A stretch of DNA of 64,000 bases, taken from the NCBI GenBank assembly GCA_029448655.1, contig JACCLO010000011.1:2852001-2916000 (forward strand), in the 5' to 3' direction. Each line of letters starts with the position of its first letter. Within the stretch, counting starts at the first letter, position 1. Position numbers and translations under genes: made by a program. The stretch comes from Wolfiporia cocos. Lineage: Eukaryota > Basidiomycota > Agaricomycetes > Polyporales > Phaeolaceae. The notes below the pieces were generated by a model. That model saw only the letters and a list, made by a program, of their open reading frames with translations. It ran no database searches and was not told the origin of the DNA. This document shows, piece by piece, positions 36,022 to 47,499 of this stretch.

Positions 36022-37178
36022 TCAGTCCGTGTCCATGTGATCAGCGCTCTCTGAATTCGCCTGTTCTTGGATAGCGCGGAGGAACGCTCCGACGCTTGTG
36101 CCTGCTTCCTCGGGAAGCCCTAGCCCGCGTACCAGTCCACCAAGCAGGCCCGTCCGCAGCGCCTGATCGAAGTTCCGGACCGCGCCACGGAATTGCGGAG
36201 ACGAGATGATGCGCTGCAGCGCCTCCTCCGACGGTGGCATCGGTAGGTCTGGTGGTAACTGCGGGAACAGCGCTTGCACAAGCTCTGGATGCGAGCTAAA
36301 TAGCGGAGTAAGGTTTGCGGGTGTGAGAATATCTGTGAGGGATACTTCTACTCGCGATATCAGGGCTAGCATAATACATAAGGGCGGTCGACCTACCTGG
36401 ATGCTGTGGCTGGCTTCCAGGAAGCCCAGCGATGATCTGCTGCAGCTGCGCCAGCTGTTCTGGTGTTGCCTGGAAGCCTGTGGTTCCGGCAGCAGGTTGA
36501 GATCTAGAAGACATGAGCCTCATATATCACCTTCGTAGAAAGGATGTAACCCACGAAGCCGCGGGCTGCGACGATCCAGCTTCTGGAGTTAGTGAGGACC
36601 CTGCGGCAGGCTGAGAGGAGGTAGATGCTCCTGGGTCGGAACCTGGGTTATATCCGGGTGCCCACCAGATCGGGATAGTCTGTGGGTCGTTCAAGAGCCG
36701 GTTGACATTGCCAACGAACTCGACGTCTCTACTAGCATCTGCATCCTGCGATCGTCGTCAATAAGTACTCGCTATCATATGACTAGCTACTACCTGCATC
36801 CAGAACTAATTCAAAGTTAGCACACGAGTTTAGGCATCAATGGGTGTCACTTACGAAATGCCTTTGGTCGGACGAGGAGAACTTGAGAACATACGTCCTT
36901 CCCCACGCGGACTGTTCGACTTTGTTGAACGACGCGTCCGATGGAAAGAGGATCAAGTCCTATTGCAGCACTATGAGGCCACGCCGCGTCTGCAAGTTTG
37001 TCTAGACGCGTACCTCCTCGATCTCGTTTGTGACCCTGTTCTTCCACATGAAGTGCAGCAAGCCATCCTCGCCATTCTGGAGAATTATCGCGCCCTTAGT
37101 AGGGTTCGGATCGACGAAGTTAGTGCCCTCTCGGCGGAAGCAGCGGCCAGCCTTGAACGCAATACGGGGCTCGGTCAT
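36022..37178 (-). CDS. RPN13: proteasomal ubiquitin receptor Rpn13 / ADRM1
   Basis: Rpn13 sits on the 19S regulatory particle, binds ubiquitin through an N-terminal Pru domain and recruits the deubiquitinase UCH37 through a C-terminal DEUBAD domain. Minus-strand exons 37178-37014, 36959-36855, 36805-36794, 36745-36555, 36503-36397, 36347-36022 give 301 residues. The Pru domain (about 1-115) shows FKAGRCFRREGTNFVDPNPT, LLHFMWKNR, DLILFPSDASFNKVEQ and KFSSSDQRHFFWMQDAD. The 12-nt third exon encodes Phe-Trp-Met-Gln. The DEUBAD-like part begins at SLTDILTPANLTPLF and ends with an acidic tail. A second in-frame ATG at 37217 would add 13 residues; the shorter start fits the family better. GH31 copy B lies upstream on the same strand. 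Confidence 0.94.
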
Positions 37179-37460
37179 GGTACGGAAGATATATGCTACA
37201 AGGGATCTCCCGTCCATTCGAGGACGCGTCACCGAACGCGCTTGTCACGGTACGTGACCAGTTACTGGTTACTGCTGATCGAGATTCCTGAGATCAAGTC
37301 CTCATTAATATTACTCCTACCACTCTAACAACTGTCAAGAGGGCTGCATTGAAACGATACCCTCAATCAAATCTGATGCCACGATTTTGAATTCAGTCAC
37401 ATTGTTGTAGTTACATGTACAAATGCGTGAAGTAGCCTAAGATGCAAAAGGAATAGATCG

Positions 37461-40400
37461 CTATGCCCAGAATATCGTGATATCGTCGTTCAAGTTTAGG
37501 CCCAAATCAGTCAAGACCAACTCTTCCTGACTTGGGAAATACTCCCAATTCGTGTCATGCACCCCCTTGACTCCGACGGACTCCGGTTGGTTGGTAACAC
37601 CGAGGATTGTAACAGTCGACAGATTTTGTTGGACCTCGAAGTCGCCATCACTGTTGATATTGAGAAGGCCATCCGCCGCAATGAATGTGAGCGTGGTATT
37701 TGGCGTGGGCGGGATCGTCTCTCCATCATCAATGTAGGCCGTGCCGGACGCAGAACCATTTGCCGACAATGATACAAGCAACGCATAGGGGCCGCTGCGT
37801 GTCTCATTTATAGTGTAAGCTGGTTGTGCGTGGAGTAGAATGGCTGATCCATCTCGGACATGAACGTTGATGTGCCCAAGCGGTGCATCAAGCGTCGTGT
37901 TTCCGCCAATTGTGGCGTTGACAACGTCGTGTGTGTACCAGTCTCGCCAGGTAACTTGTCCTCTGCCGGGGAAAAAACCTATAGTGGCAATGTATCTGCC
38001 ATCTGATTTTGTGCCATTTGGGTAGCAGCTCACCTTCGACGGTCGTAACGTTCGGCGTTAGCACAGGAGTCACCAAAATGTCTCGCCCAATGAGGTATTG
38101 CCGATCAATCGCGAAAAGCTCAGACTCCGTTGGGAACTCGAAGAACAAGGCGCGGATCACGGGAGTGCCTCGCATTGAAGAGTGTGCAAACAGCGTGTAC
38201 TAGATTGATGTCATCATCGACATCAGCCCACATATGTGTGGATTAAAGGAAAATGGACGCGTACCCAGTATGGCAGCAGCGAATAGCGGATGCTCATCGC
38301 AGTGCGGGAAGCATTGGCGACGCTATCCCATCTGTACGGCTCCTGCGGGATCGCACCCCTCTGGTTGTGGTTGCGGTAGAACGGCATGAAGGCGGACTGT
38401 TGCATCCATCGGTTGCACAGCTCCTCGTCTGTATTCCCAGTGAATCCGCAGGTATCTGCGCCGACCATCGGGATCTGGAAGATCTGGAACTGCAGTGCGC
38501 CCTGGATGTTATAGTGGAGGTACGTCCACTTGCTGTAATTGTCCCCGAGCCAGTGGCCGGTCCACTTGCCCGAGCTGGGGAATGTGGAGCGGCTGATGAG
38601 GAAGGGTCGCTTGCCGAGGATCTCCTGTACAGCGATGTGTGTCGCCCTCTCCTCCATGAGGCCCCACATATTGTGAACATCCAGCTCAACTAGTCGGTTG
38701 GCGTGTGTAGCATTTGTGGCGATTGTCTTGACGCTCAAGGGCCCATCACCTGTCGGCCCATAAAGCAATCAGTTACGGCTCAGAGAATTAGACTCAATAT
38801 CATACCGTTGTGAATGGCGTATGGTGGGTAAGTTAGGTTGACACCAGGCTCGTCCGCGGCACCGAGACCCCGCGCAACCAACAGAGTGACATCGATGTCA
38901 TCTGCCCCATACGTATAGGTGCCGTTGATGGTTATGTTCCCACTTGGTCCCCAGATGGTAGCATTATATCTGATTCACAATAAGATATTGAATTATAGGT
39001 TGTATGCCGAGAACGCACCCTTCCGGATACTCTGTGACGAGGTCACCAGGATCCCCGGGGAGCAGCATAGTGGGTGGGGCAGACAAGTTCGCACCGGTTC
39101 CACTGTACCAAATTTTATGTGAGGATTTGTGCTCAACACGAAGTACCAAACGCATTCCTGACCATGAGTAATTGCAGAAGGAGGAAATCTCATTCATATC
39201 CAGCCAGATCCCGGAAAACTCGACACCTCCTTCCGACCAGTTCCTGAGTGCTTCCGTCCAGTATGATTCAGTATTGTCAGCGAACCAGTCAGGGAACACC
39301 TAAATGAAACAGTTATCAGCACCGCCGCCGTATAGGATTCTGATTCTTTACAGCTTACCGTGTACCCTGGCCAAACCTGCCCAACATATTCTGAGCCATC
39401 AGGGTTTTTTATCCAGACGTCCCTGCAGTCATAACCACAATGAATACATGACAACGAGCTGGATGCTGCTCTGCGTACAACTCAACGCCCCGAGTGTATG
39501 GGTCATACTGGGATGAGAGGTGAATTTTTGAGATGTTACTGAAGTTACACCAAACTCACAATATCAGTAGCGTTGACTTGTTTGGCCACAGCAGCATCAA
39601 CTATTGGAATATAGTGTTGATGATTCGAGGCCTTAAATTCAACAGTCAGCCATTGTACAAGGTGGACGCCAGCGCTTGTATTACCAGTTGCTGGGTAAAG
39701 GCCCTCATTTCGTCGCCAGGGAATGACACAGGATCGGAAGTGAAGTCTCGTAGGGCGTGATACAGGTCAATATCGTTCCACATCACTATCGAATATTTTC
39801 TCAGTCAAGTTCTTCATTTGATGAATTGACACATACCCTCCAAAGGGATGTTCGCTTCCCTCATTCTGACAACTTGCTCCATGGTCTCGTTGATGTTCTC
39901 GAATCCCCATCGGCACAAGTGGAAGCCAAAAGCCCAGGCAGGCTGCCACGTTGGCAATCCGATAAGCTGGCCGTATTGCTCAATAACTTCTTGTGAGGTG
40001 GGACCTGCGAAAAAGTAAAAGTCGAGTGTACCACCAATCAAGCGGTACTGAATCAACGAGACAGGTGAAGAGGGTGGCGTGAGAAGCATAATATCCTCCC
40101 CTGAAGCACTGCAGAAGTGGTCAGAATACGGCAGTTCAGTTGTATGGAATCAAACCTGAATAAGAAAACACCGTGAGATTGCGCTTTGTTTGTAGTTTCA
40201 TTGTATCGATGCTCGAGATACACAGGATGTGAGCCATAGCTGTCACCGGAATCCACGCATCAGTACGCGACGATGTTGGTTGAAAGGATATACTGACATA
40301 TTTTGATCGAGAGGATCTGCATCGTCGCGGGCCCACATCGTTTGAATGGTTCCGACACCGCCATCTGTACCGACATCGCGCCTGAAACCACTACTAGCCA

Positions 40401-41183
40401 CGACTTCACCCAGGCCATATATGTTCGCGCCCAGGGGTAGCGCCGAGGTCAGCTGTAGGTATTGTTCCTCGAAGATGAGGGGAAATCCATCAAGAGATGT
40501 CGAGCTATCACTTGGGATTACCGGAGGAATTGGTGTCGGTGGTAGGGAGCTGGCTCGGGTGTCAAACAGTGGAAATGCATCTGGCTCAGAACGGCGAGTG
40601 ATCCAGAAGGCGAATGGGGACGATTCGTAATTGAAGACGAGGTCGGAGCTCGATGCGTAACCCTTTGTTGGCGGATCAGGCAAGGATATCACCGATGAAG
40701 GAATGGTAAATTGGGCATTGGCAGTATCGTAGATGTTAACATGTAACCTAAGGTTTCAAAGCTTTTGAGTTCTGAGTTCTAGAGTTTAGTGGCGTAAAGT
40801 TAACTCACCTTTGGTTTGTTTCATACGTGACCTGTAGAGTAAGGTTGCCAATGTCATTTCCATACGCGTTGCAGGCCGGACCCGCAAGGCTGAGATGAGC
40901 AGTAAGGCCTGTTTCTGTCTCCGCGAGGGAGGTCAGCGTATAGCCTACAGGGTCAAGGTTATGTAAGTCGACATAGGCTCTTGGCCGCGGACTCTGCAAT
41001 TGTCGATTTACCAGGACATGCAGTAATGTTTCCAGAGAATGCCAACTGATCTGTTTCAAGGTCGACACGGACTTCATCAAGCTGTAAATCATGCCCCTGT
41101 TCGTTCGATGACTGTACTTCCTCGGCAAAGATACTGTAGCGTAAGAACAAGAGCGTGCATAGTAGTAGAATCATGTTTGACAT
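37461..41183 (-). CDS. secreted GH31 alpha-glucosidase, copy B
   Basis: Paralogue of copy A in inverted orientation. Minus-strand exons 41183-41012, 40944-40809, 40747-40298, 40239-40156, 40108-39837, 39785-39685, 39631-39560, 39507-39479, 39422-39359, 39299-39163, 39102-39019, 38969-38806, 38749-38265, 38199-38034, 37978-37461 give 977 residues; every exon has the same length as in copy A. The start at 41183 leaves a signal peptide (MILLLCTLLFLRYSIFA); an in-frame extension to 41345 is low-complexity and was not used. The nucleophile motif GIWLDMNE and acid/base motif GHWLGDN are intact. Introns differ from copy A in sequence and often in length. The N-terminal exon is the most divergent part, while parts of exons 13-15 are almost identical between copies. 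Confidence 0.95.
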
Positions 41184-41559
41184 CCGTCCACCTGGAGCCT
41201 GGTCAGTCTGGCGTCCCCGAGAGCTGGAAGGATCGCTAGCTTCGTCTGTAGGGATGGCCTTCATATTATACCGAGGCAAACCGCCGGCGCGTTCGACCGC
41301 GTCGTCAGCTGCCTGCATTGCTGAGGCGAGCAGTCGTAGCGCCATGCATGGTACGTAAAGTCAATGATCTCATGACAGTCCAATGACTTCGCAGCGGGTC
41401 GGGTGTGGGTGCAACGAAGATCAGAACTTGCCTAAAGCGGGGATGCACCGGCCAGTGCACCACGTGCCTCGAGGACACGTTGTCCACGCGCCGATCGGCT
41501 TTGCGATCTTGAATTCGACCCACTGCTATAGCTGTGCCACTCCGCTCTGTATACTCGAG
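41184..41559. promoter_or_regulatory. divergent promoter region GH31-B / Derlin
   Basis: 376 bp between the start codons of GH31 copy B (minus) and the Derlin gene (plus). No specific site could be assigned. Confidence 0.5.
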
Positions 41560-42415
41560 ATGCCCGTCGGTATTGAAGCTTGGGTCACCCAAATACCACC
41601 AGTGACACGGACATGGCTCATTCTGTCTGTGCTTACCAGCTTAGCTGTCGTGAGTATGTCGCGCCCTGTCTGTGCCGCTGCAAGTCATTCACGCCCGGAC
41701 CTTCGTAGCAATGTCAATTGGTGACACCGCTTCAGCTGTACTTCAGCTTTAAAGCCGCATTCACCAATTACCAGGTACGCTCTCTTACCCCACAATCCTG
41801 TGAATGTATCCAGCTGACCTGCGCATCACAGCCATGGCGAGCCTTGACCACGTTCTTCTACTTTGGCTCGCTTTCGCTGGACTTTGTATTCCATATGTTC
41901 TTCTTGTAAGTGATCATTCTGACGTGGCCTCCGCTCGGCAAGCTTACATGACTCGATACGATAGCATGCGCTATAGCCGTATGTTAGAAGAATCATCGTT
42001 TGCAAATCGGAAAGCAGACTACTTCTGGCTGCTCTTGCTGTCATCCATCATGCTTCTGGTGCGTCGTGCTTTTCCCATTTGGTGAGCACATATCTGACAA
42101 ACTCTATAGGCTATCTCTCCGCTCGTCAATCTCCCTTTCCTCTCCTCTCCCCTCGCATTCGTCCCAATCTATTTGTGGTCGCGACGCCATCCGACAACGC
42201 CGATATCGCTCTTCGGCCTTGTGACAATCACCGCGCCGTATCTGCCGCTCGCTTTGGTCGGGCTGGCGTGGATGTTAAACGGCACCTGGCGGGCGGCCGC
42301 CGGCGATCTGATGGGATGTGCTGTGGGTCATCTCGGATGGTTCGTGCGAGATGTGTGGACGCGTGAGATGATCGGTGGTCCAACGATTCTCAGTGAAGCG
42401 CCTGATGCCTTGTGA
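41560..42415 (+). CDS. Derlin family protein (ER-associated degradation)
   Basis: Derlins are rhomboid-like pseudoproteases of the ER membrane that help retrotranslocate misfolded proteins for proteasomal degradation. Exons 41560-41649, 41709-41774, 41832-41905, 41965-42058 and 42110-42415 give 209 residues, within the family range. Family features are direct: PVTRTWLILSVLTSLAV, LYFSFKAAFTNYQPWRALTT, FFYFGSLSLDFVFHMFFLMR, and YSRMLEESSFANRKADYFWL. Several hydrophobic segments follow, matching the usual multi-span topology. The C-terminal GHLGWFVRDVWTREMIGG is also typical. No rhomboid Ser/His catalytic pair is expected. Confidence 0.94.
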
Positions 42416-42785
42416 GTGCAGCTGTGCAAATCGTTTCAGATGAACGTTCAGCTGAAGTCTCGTACAGGAAAAGACTGTTTGGAGACATATAGCTTGTTAT
42501 CACATGTATCTATACTATTACTATGCTGTGCCCGGTTTGAGCTTGCACGCTATGGCCGTGCTATAGTACGCGCCTACGCTATGGACCCGGGCGGAGTGGC
42601 ATGATGGGTGCGTGCACGTGTAGACAGTGGCTGTGCTGTCTGAAAGAAGAGCACAATGTCAGTAATCGGACGTAGAATGATGAGTTACAATGAGCGCCAC
42701 AATGGCGGGTGGTCCGAGCTCGCCTCTTTTAAGAAGCTGCGTCGTGGAAGGGACGAGGCCACAACCCTCGCACACCAGTACACTC
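42416..42785. other. intergenic
   Basis: 370 bp between two + strand genes. An in-frame ATG at 42690 would extend the following gene by 32 residues of unconserved appearance; it was not used. Confidence 0.5.
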
Positions 42786-43462
42786 ATGGCAACACGAGAC
42801 AATCGCAGCGCGCTGTCGCTCTTCCGCGATTATATCTCGCCAGATCTGGATAATTTTGTGCTGCAAGTCGCGCTGCGGCACGGAGATTGCGTCGACGTCG
42901 ACGAGGACGTGGGCCCGGGGCTTGTGGATGCGCTATGCCACGCGCTGTCGTCGAATCACGAGCTGTACGAGCCGTTCATGAAGATATTCAAGTCGCCTGA
43001 GCTCTCGTCGTACATGGAAGAGGCCATTCCCGCTGATGTCAAAGACGAAATTGTCACACACTACCGCCAACTCGGACTGGTCAACGGTGGGCCGGACCCG
43101 TATCGGGACGCGGCAGCGCACTATCATGGTTGCCACGAACTGCACGAGGAGACAGAGGACATGGTATGTTCCAGTCCCGAGATTTACGACGATACAAACG
43201 CAAGCGACGTCATTGGCTCTCAATCCGATGCGTACTCCGAGGAGGTTACAGTACGCACTCATCGATCTGTCTGTCCGGTTGGCAACTAACCTTTGGTCTC
43301 TACTCTGCATAGATGAGCGATGACGATCGCGTTAACGCCGAGACAAAACAGCCTGCATTCGTAGAGCATAGATTTCTTACAGACAATGCAGAAGAATGCT
43401 TAGATGTGAGGTCCGAGATATTTGCTGCCGCCGATGACGACCCTGACTGGAGCCGGAAATAG
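42786..43462 (+). CDS. hypothetical acidic protein
   Basis: Not recognised. Two exons, 42786-43250 and 43313-43462, split by a 62-nt intron with good borders, give 204 residues. The first half is likely helical (SLFRDYISPDLDNFVLQVAL, LVDALCHALSSNHELYEPFM, SYMEEAIPADVKDEIVTHYR), the second half is acidic and probably disordered. No signal peptide, membrane helix, zinc ligand or catalytic motif is visible. Codon usage and GC are like the neighbours. It may be a lineage-specific protein. Convergent with the thioesterase gene, 206 bp away. Confidence 0.6.
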
Positions 43463-43668
43463 TGGGATCAAGAGATGGCCGATGGGAGGTCTGAGATCAT
43501 GCGAATACGGCGCGTGGCTTCGGACTCGGAGTTGTGGCGCTGGCAGTGCAAATGCCGCATACGGGTCTCCAATCGTTTTAGAAAGGACTTACGATGTGTA
43601 CTTTGTAACAGAAGCAATTGATTGCATGCAATCAGACATCGATCATCTGTAGTCACCTTAAGTCTAGT

Positions 43669-44647
43669 CTAGTCAATATCGTTGCCCTCGATAACGGTTT
43701 CACCATCCTCAGAGAACTTCACGTCGTTCTATGTATCATAGTGAGCAACACGTCTGACTGCTTTGTTGCGTTATACCTTGTGCCCTGCAGACTTGCCAAT
43801 ATACTTAGTATGGTCTTTCGATATATCTTTAGTTAGAATCTAATCGGAATTGGCGGGCTGTGAACGAAACTCACGTCCGTACGCTGCAAGCTGACCGGCC
43901 GCGTTGAAGAACTCTATGCGAGTGTACGCAAGGGACTTGCCTGTCAACTTTGTCAGCATCTTTGTCCCAGACCACCCAACACAGAACCACATCAGTGCTG
44001 ACCTATGCCTGTCACGACTGCGTCCACCTTCAACTCGTCTCCTACGCGACCGGCAGGCTTCACGAACGACGTGCCGATGTCCACGGAGACGCCAGTCATG
44101 TACTGCCCCTTGCTAGCCACCGCAAGTGATCCCACAGTATCAGTCAGGGACATGATCAGGCCGCCATGCACAGTCTGGGAGCAAGCAGCTCAGAAGCTTA
44201 GCACAGGCCGATAGGACGCAACAGCGTGCGATAGCCTTACTCCAACACGATTCACTGAAGCAGCAGAGATTACTCGGCGAGCACGACAGATTGCATGAGA
44301 AGCATACGGTTGTATGGCTCAATCTTGAGAGATGCCTGGACGCGTCCCGGCCTCGCATCTAGTATGTTCAACTTCGATTCACGAGGCGCTGTCAGCACAC
44401 TGGCCGTCGCAGAATGTGGTATTAGTAACGGGTACAGACATTAGGAAAACATTGCTGATCGTGGCCTTCAAAGGAGGCGCCACACAAGATCAGTTACGAG
44501 TTCACGCCTAGGCTTGGCCTTGGGCTCGGCCGCGCACCTTTATTGTCGACGAATGACTTCCAGACCTGTGCGGACCACTGAATGTAAGCTTTCACGCCGC
44601 ATAATCGCAGGGCTGACCCGCCGAGTGAACCGCAAACAAGCTGCCAT
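43669..44647 (-). CDS. ACOT13-like acyl-CoA thioesterase (hotdog fold)
   Basis: PaaI/ACOT13 family thioesterases hydrolyse acyl-CoA to free acid and CoA. Modelled minus-strand exons 44647-44618, 44577-44506, 44465-44440, 44399-44308, 44254-44241, 44174-44003, 43940-43875, 43814-43777, 43728-43669 give about 189 residues. The hotdog core is clear: DARPGRVQASLKIEPYNLN, RVGTVHGGLIMSLTDTVGSL, TGVSVDIGTSFVKPAGRVGD, KSLAYTRIEFFNAAGQLAAY, and the fungal tail NDVKFSEDGETVIEG. HGG with the downstream Asp is the usual active-site region. One exon is 14 nt. The first two or three exons and three 40-nt introns are less certain because the N-terminus is poorly conserved. It starts divergently from the acyl-CoA dehydrogenase gene, which suggests a shared role in acyl-CoA turnover. 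Confidence 0.82.
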
Positions 44648-44883
44648 CACAAGAAAGTCACGACGTGCAGATCACTCAGTTGAACTTGCGGGCGTGGCAC
44701 TGGGCAGCGCGGCGCACGTGGCATAGTGCATCGTGCTGTGGCATGCCAGCGCCACAGGCAACGCGTCAACGCTTCAGCTACGGTCAGCATCTTGGTCAAG
44801 ATCTCATCCAGGACTTCAGCAACGGGATCACACCCTTGACGACGGCAAATTGTATGGCCGGACAATTGAATGATCATTGAAGA
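44648..44883. promoter_or_regulatory. bidirectional promoter region thioesterase / acyl-CoA dehydrogenase
   Basis: Only 236 bp separate the two divergent start codons of two genes that both act on acyl-CoA. Co-regulation is an inference from the layout; no peroxisome-proliferation or fatty-acid response element was assigned by eye. Confidence 0.45.
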
Positions 44884-47148
44884 ATGAAGGTTGAACAGGG
44901 ATTTCAACCTGTACGTGATACTTCACGACCTCTCATCTTGTATAGGGTAAACCAAGGACTAGATTCCTTTCGTGGAGGGTCACCCATATTTTACCGATCC
45001 TGCCTTGCCAAGTCTCCTGAAGCGTCTGCTACCGCCTGATGTAGCACCTGCCATCAATGCAGATTTGGATCGCTTCGGTGGCCTGGTATCCACAAGTATG
45101 CACCTTAATATGCCTTACCTGGCGCATGGACTTTGTCCGTGTTGATTGCCACCTGGTTCGCAGCGATGCGGCAGCTGAGTATGCGCGCACACCTACCGCA
45201 GCTAGTGCAGTACGACCAATGGGGCCGACGTGTCGACGACCTCCAGACTTCGGAGGGCTGGCGCGGGCTCAAAGCACTATTCCAGCAAGAGGGAATAATC
45301 GGCATCTTCTATGAGCGAACGTTCAAGGAGCATAGCAGGGTGTATGGTTTTGCTAAGATACTCCTTGCTAACGGAGACTCGCAAGTGGTATGAGCGTCCT
45401 TGATATCTGAGATGGAATTGTTCAGACCTGATTGGACTCCCGATCCATGTAGATCGATTGCCCTTTGAGTATGACCGACGGCTGCGCGAGAGGTCTGCAC
45501 GCTATGACAACTCTGGTGTTGTCCCCATTCCTAATAGTCTGGAATCTAGTCATCGAACTGCTCGGAACCCCGAAAGCAAAGGAAGACATATTACCCCGTC
45601 TCATCAGGTTATTACATCCATATGTGAAATGTTGATGTTGTGACTTACAGCTTTAAACAGCCGCGATCCATTGATAGCTTTCACCGCGGGTCAATGGATG
45701 ACGGAGGTTCGTAGTGCTGGCACAAACCCTGTTCATGTTTTCTGACTTGCATGGACTAACTGGATACAGCGACCAGGCGGCTCGGACATCTCACAAACGG
45801 AAACAAGGGCCACGCAAATCAATGATCCGCTTGGTGACGCCGCGTCTGCCTATGGTTCTAAGTACACTCTGGACGGCTTTAAGTGGTTCTCTAGTGCAAC
45901 CGACAGTAACGTCGCTCTCGCGCTCGCGCGTACAGGCTCACAGACCGATGGCTCTCGCGGGCTTTCTCTTTTTCTCGTTCCGCTACGTTTGCCACTTTTG
46001 TCAGAGCCACACGCACCACAACCGTCCACGATCAGCAACCACATCTTCGTGCATCGTCTCAAGAACAAAGTAGGAACAAAGATCCTGCCTACCGCGGAAG
46101 TGTCTCTAGAAGGCTCAGAAGCGTACTTGCTCGGTGAGCCGGGCCAAGGAGTTAAGCTCATCACCCCGGTCCTCAACATCACCCGTTTGCATTCCGCAAC
46201 GATGTCTATTGGAAGTCTGCGTAGATGTCTCGCCATCGCCACAGCATATGCGTCGGTGCGCACCATCCGAGGTAGCACACAGCTCCTGAGAGACACGCCG
46301 CTTCATGTTGCGGAGCTCACCAAAGTGTCCATCACTTACCGAGCACTGCTCCACATGCTGTTTGGTACAATTGCGCTTCTGGGCAAGTCGGAATGCAATA
46401 TAGCTAGCGAAGAGGAAGCACTGCGATTACGTTTGTTGACGCCTGCGGTCAAAGCATTCGCAGCAGAGAAGGCATACGCGGCCATGGGGGAATGTATGAC
46501 AGCTTTGGGTGGCGCGGGATACATGACCGAGAACGATATCGGAAGGTATGATTTGCGATTGGGAGACTACTGGATACTATTTCTCAAAATACTGCACGTA
46601 CAGGATGATACAAGATACCATGGTGGAGAGAGTCTGGGAGGGTACAATTACCGTATTGTCGCTGGACATCGTCAGAGCTGTATCAAAGTCGGCAGCTATG
46701 GGTGCCTTCATTGCGGTAGGCCCATCTGTAATCGTCAACACTGCAATATTCACCTGGCTTGTCTCAGTGGGCGAAGAGGACGTTGTCCTCGTGCCCAGCG
46801 GCCCTCCATGACATCCTCGCCGAGACACTGGCTGCCTTGCATAAGGCTCTCGATGAAGTGGCAGTTGCGTATGCTACGCCACTTGCGCCATTGGTTGCGC
46901 GCCCCGCATTGTTCTTGTTCTCGCACACCGCAGCGAGTTTATATCTGCTCGAGCATGCAGTCTGGGCGCTCAACGCAACAGAGACGACTCGCGATACGGA
47001 TGTAGAGGTTCTCAAGCGCTGGGTAACGGATTTTGGCTTGGCACAGGCTGTTGAGGAGGTTCAAAAGGCGAGAAATGCTGGTTCAGACCGCCTAAGAGCG
47101 GACCAAGCCATTGCCTTCGGAGCGTCCTCAGTGCGGTCACACCTTTGA
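44884..47148 (+). CDS. acyl-CoA dehydrogenase, AidB-like
   Basis: FAD-dependent acyl-CoA dehydrogenase of the AidB-like group. Exons 44884-44910, 44963-45095, 45164-45387, 45453-45607, 45661-45706, 45770-46545, 46604-46715 and 46768-47148 give 617 residues, normal for the group. It starts MKVEQGFQP then HPYFTDPALPSLLKRLLPPD, as in fungal relatives. The domains follow in order: the N-terminal helical domain, the middle beta domain with CPLSMTDGCAR, TAGQWMTERPGGSD and KWFSSATDSN near the FAD site, then HRLKNKVGTKILPTAEVSL and GEPGQGVKLI, and the C-terminal helical domain with ALGGAGYMTEND and ERVWEGTITVLSLDIVRAV. A C-terminal extension of about 130 residues is helical. E. coli AidB is a DNA-alkylation response protein; the fungal substrate is unknown. 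No terminal SKL peroxisome signal is present (ends RSHL). Confidence 0.92.
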
Positions 47149-47206
47149 AGTTGCCATTACATTCCGTGCTTTATCTCAAACGTTGCGATTTGTACGACAA
47201 CGACGC

Positions 47207-47212
47207 AAAAAA
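47207..47212 (-). terminator. RNA polymerase III terminator
   Basis: Six consecutive T on the minus strand, about 10 nt downstream of the tRNA 3' end, the normal Pol III stop signal. Confidence 0.8.
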
Positions 47213-47221
47213 TGAACGAAT

Positions 47222-47293
47222 AGCAACAACTCGTTTCGATCGAGTGACCTCAGGGTTATGAGCCCTGCGCGCTTCCAGCTGCGCCATGTTGCT
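47222..47293 (-). tRNA. initiator tRNA-Met (CAT)
   Basis: On the minus strand 72 nt fold into a full cloverleaf without intron. The acceptor stem AGCAACA pairs perfectly with TGTTGCT. The anticodon loop shows GGGCTCATAACCC with CAT. Features of eukaryotic initiator rather than elongator tRNA-Met are visible: an A1-U72 acceptor pair and a T loop ATCGAAA within ACTCG/CGAGT instead of the TTCGA form. The internal A box TGGCGCAGCTGG is intact, and a T6 terminator follows. It lies between the acyl-CoA dehydrogenase and TAM41 genes. Confidence 0.94.
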
Positions 47294-47499
47294 GACAGTC
47301 ATTCTCCTGACAGCCATATATAACCGGGTGCCTTGCATCACATGCTTGGTCTAGACCATGCGGAGATGTGCGCCAATGCTCCCCGCGCGCTCGTGTGCTG
47401 TCCTCAACCCCCATTCACCTTCACGCTCGACTACGTCCTCATTTATGCACCGACTATCATCATAACTTGTCCGTATTATTTGCACGTTCTATTGTCGTA

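Noticed and set aside
41184..41345. N-terminal extension of GH31 copy B
   Set aside because: In-frame upstream ATG exists, but the shorter start leaves a signal peptide at the N-terminus and matches copy A.
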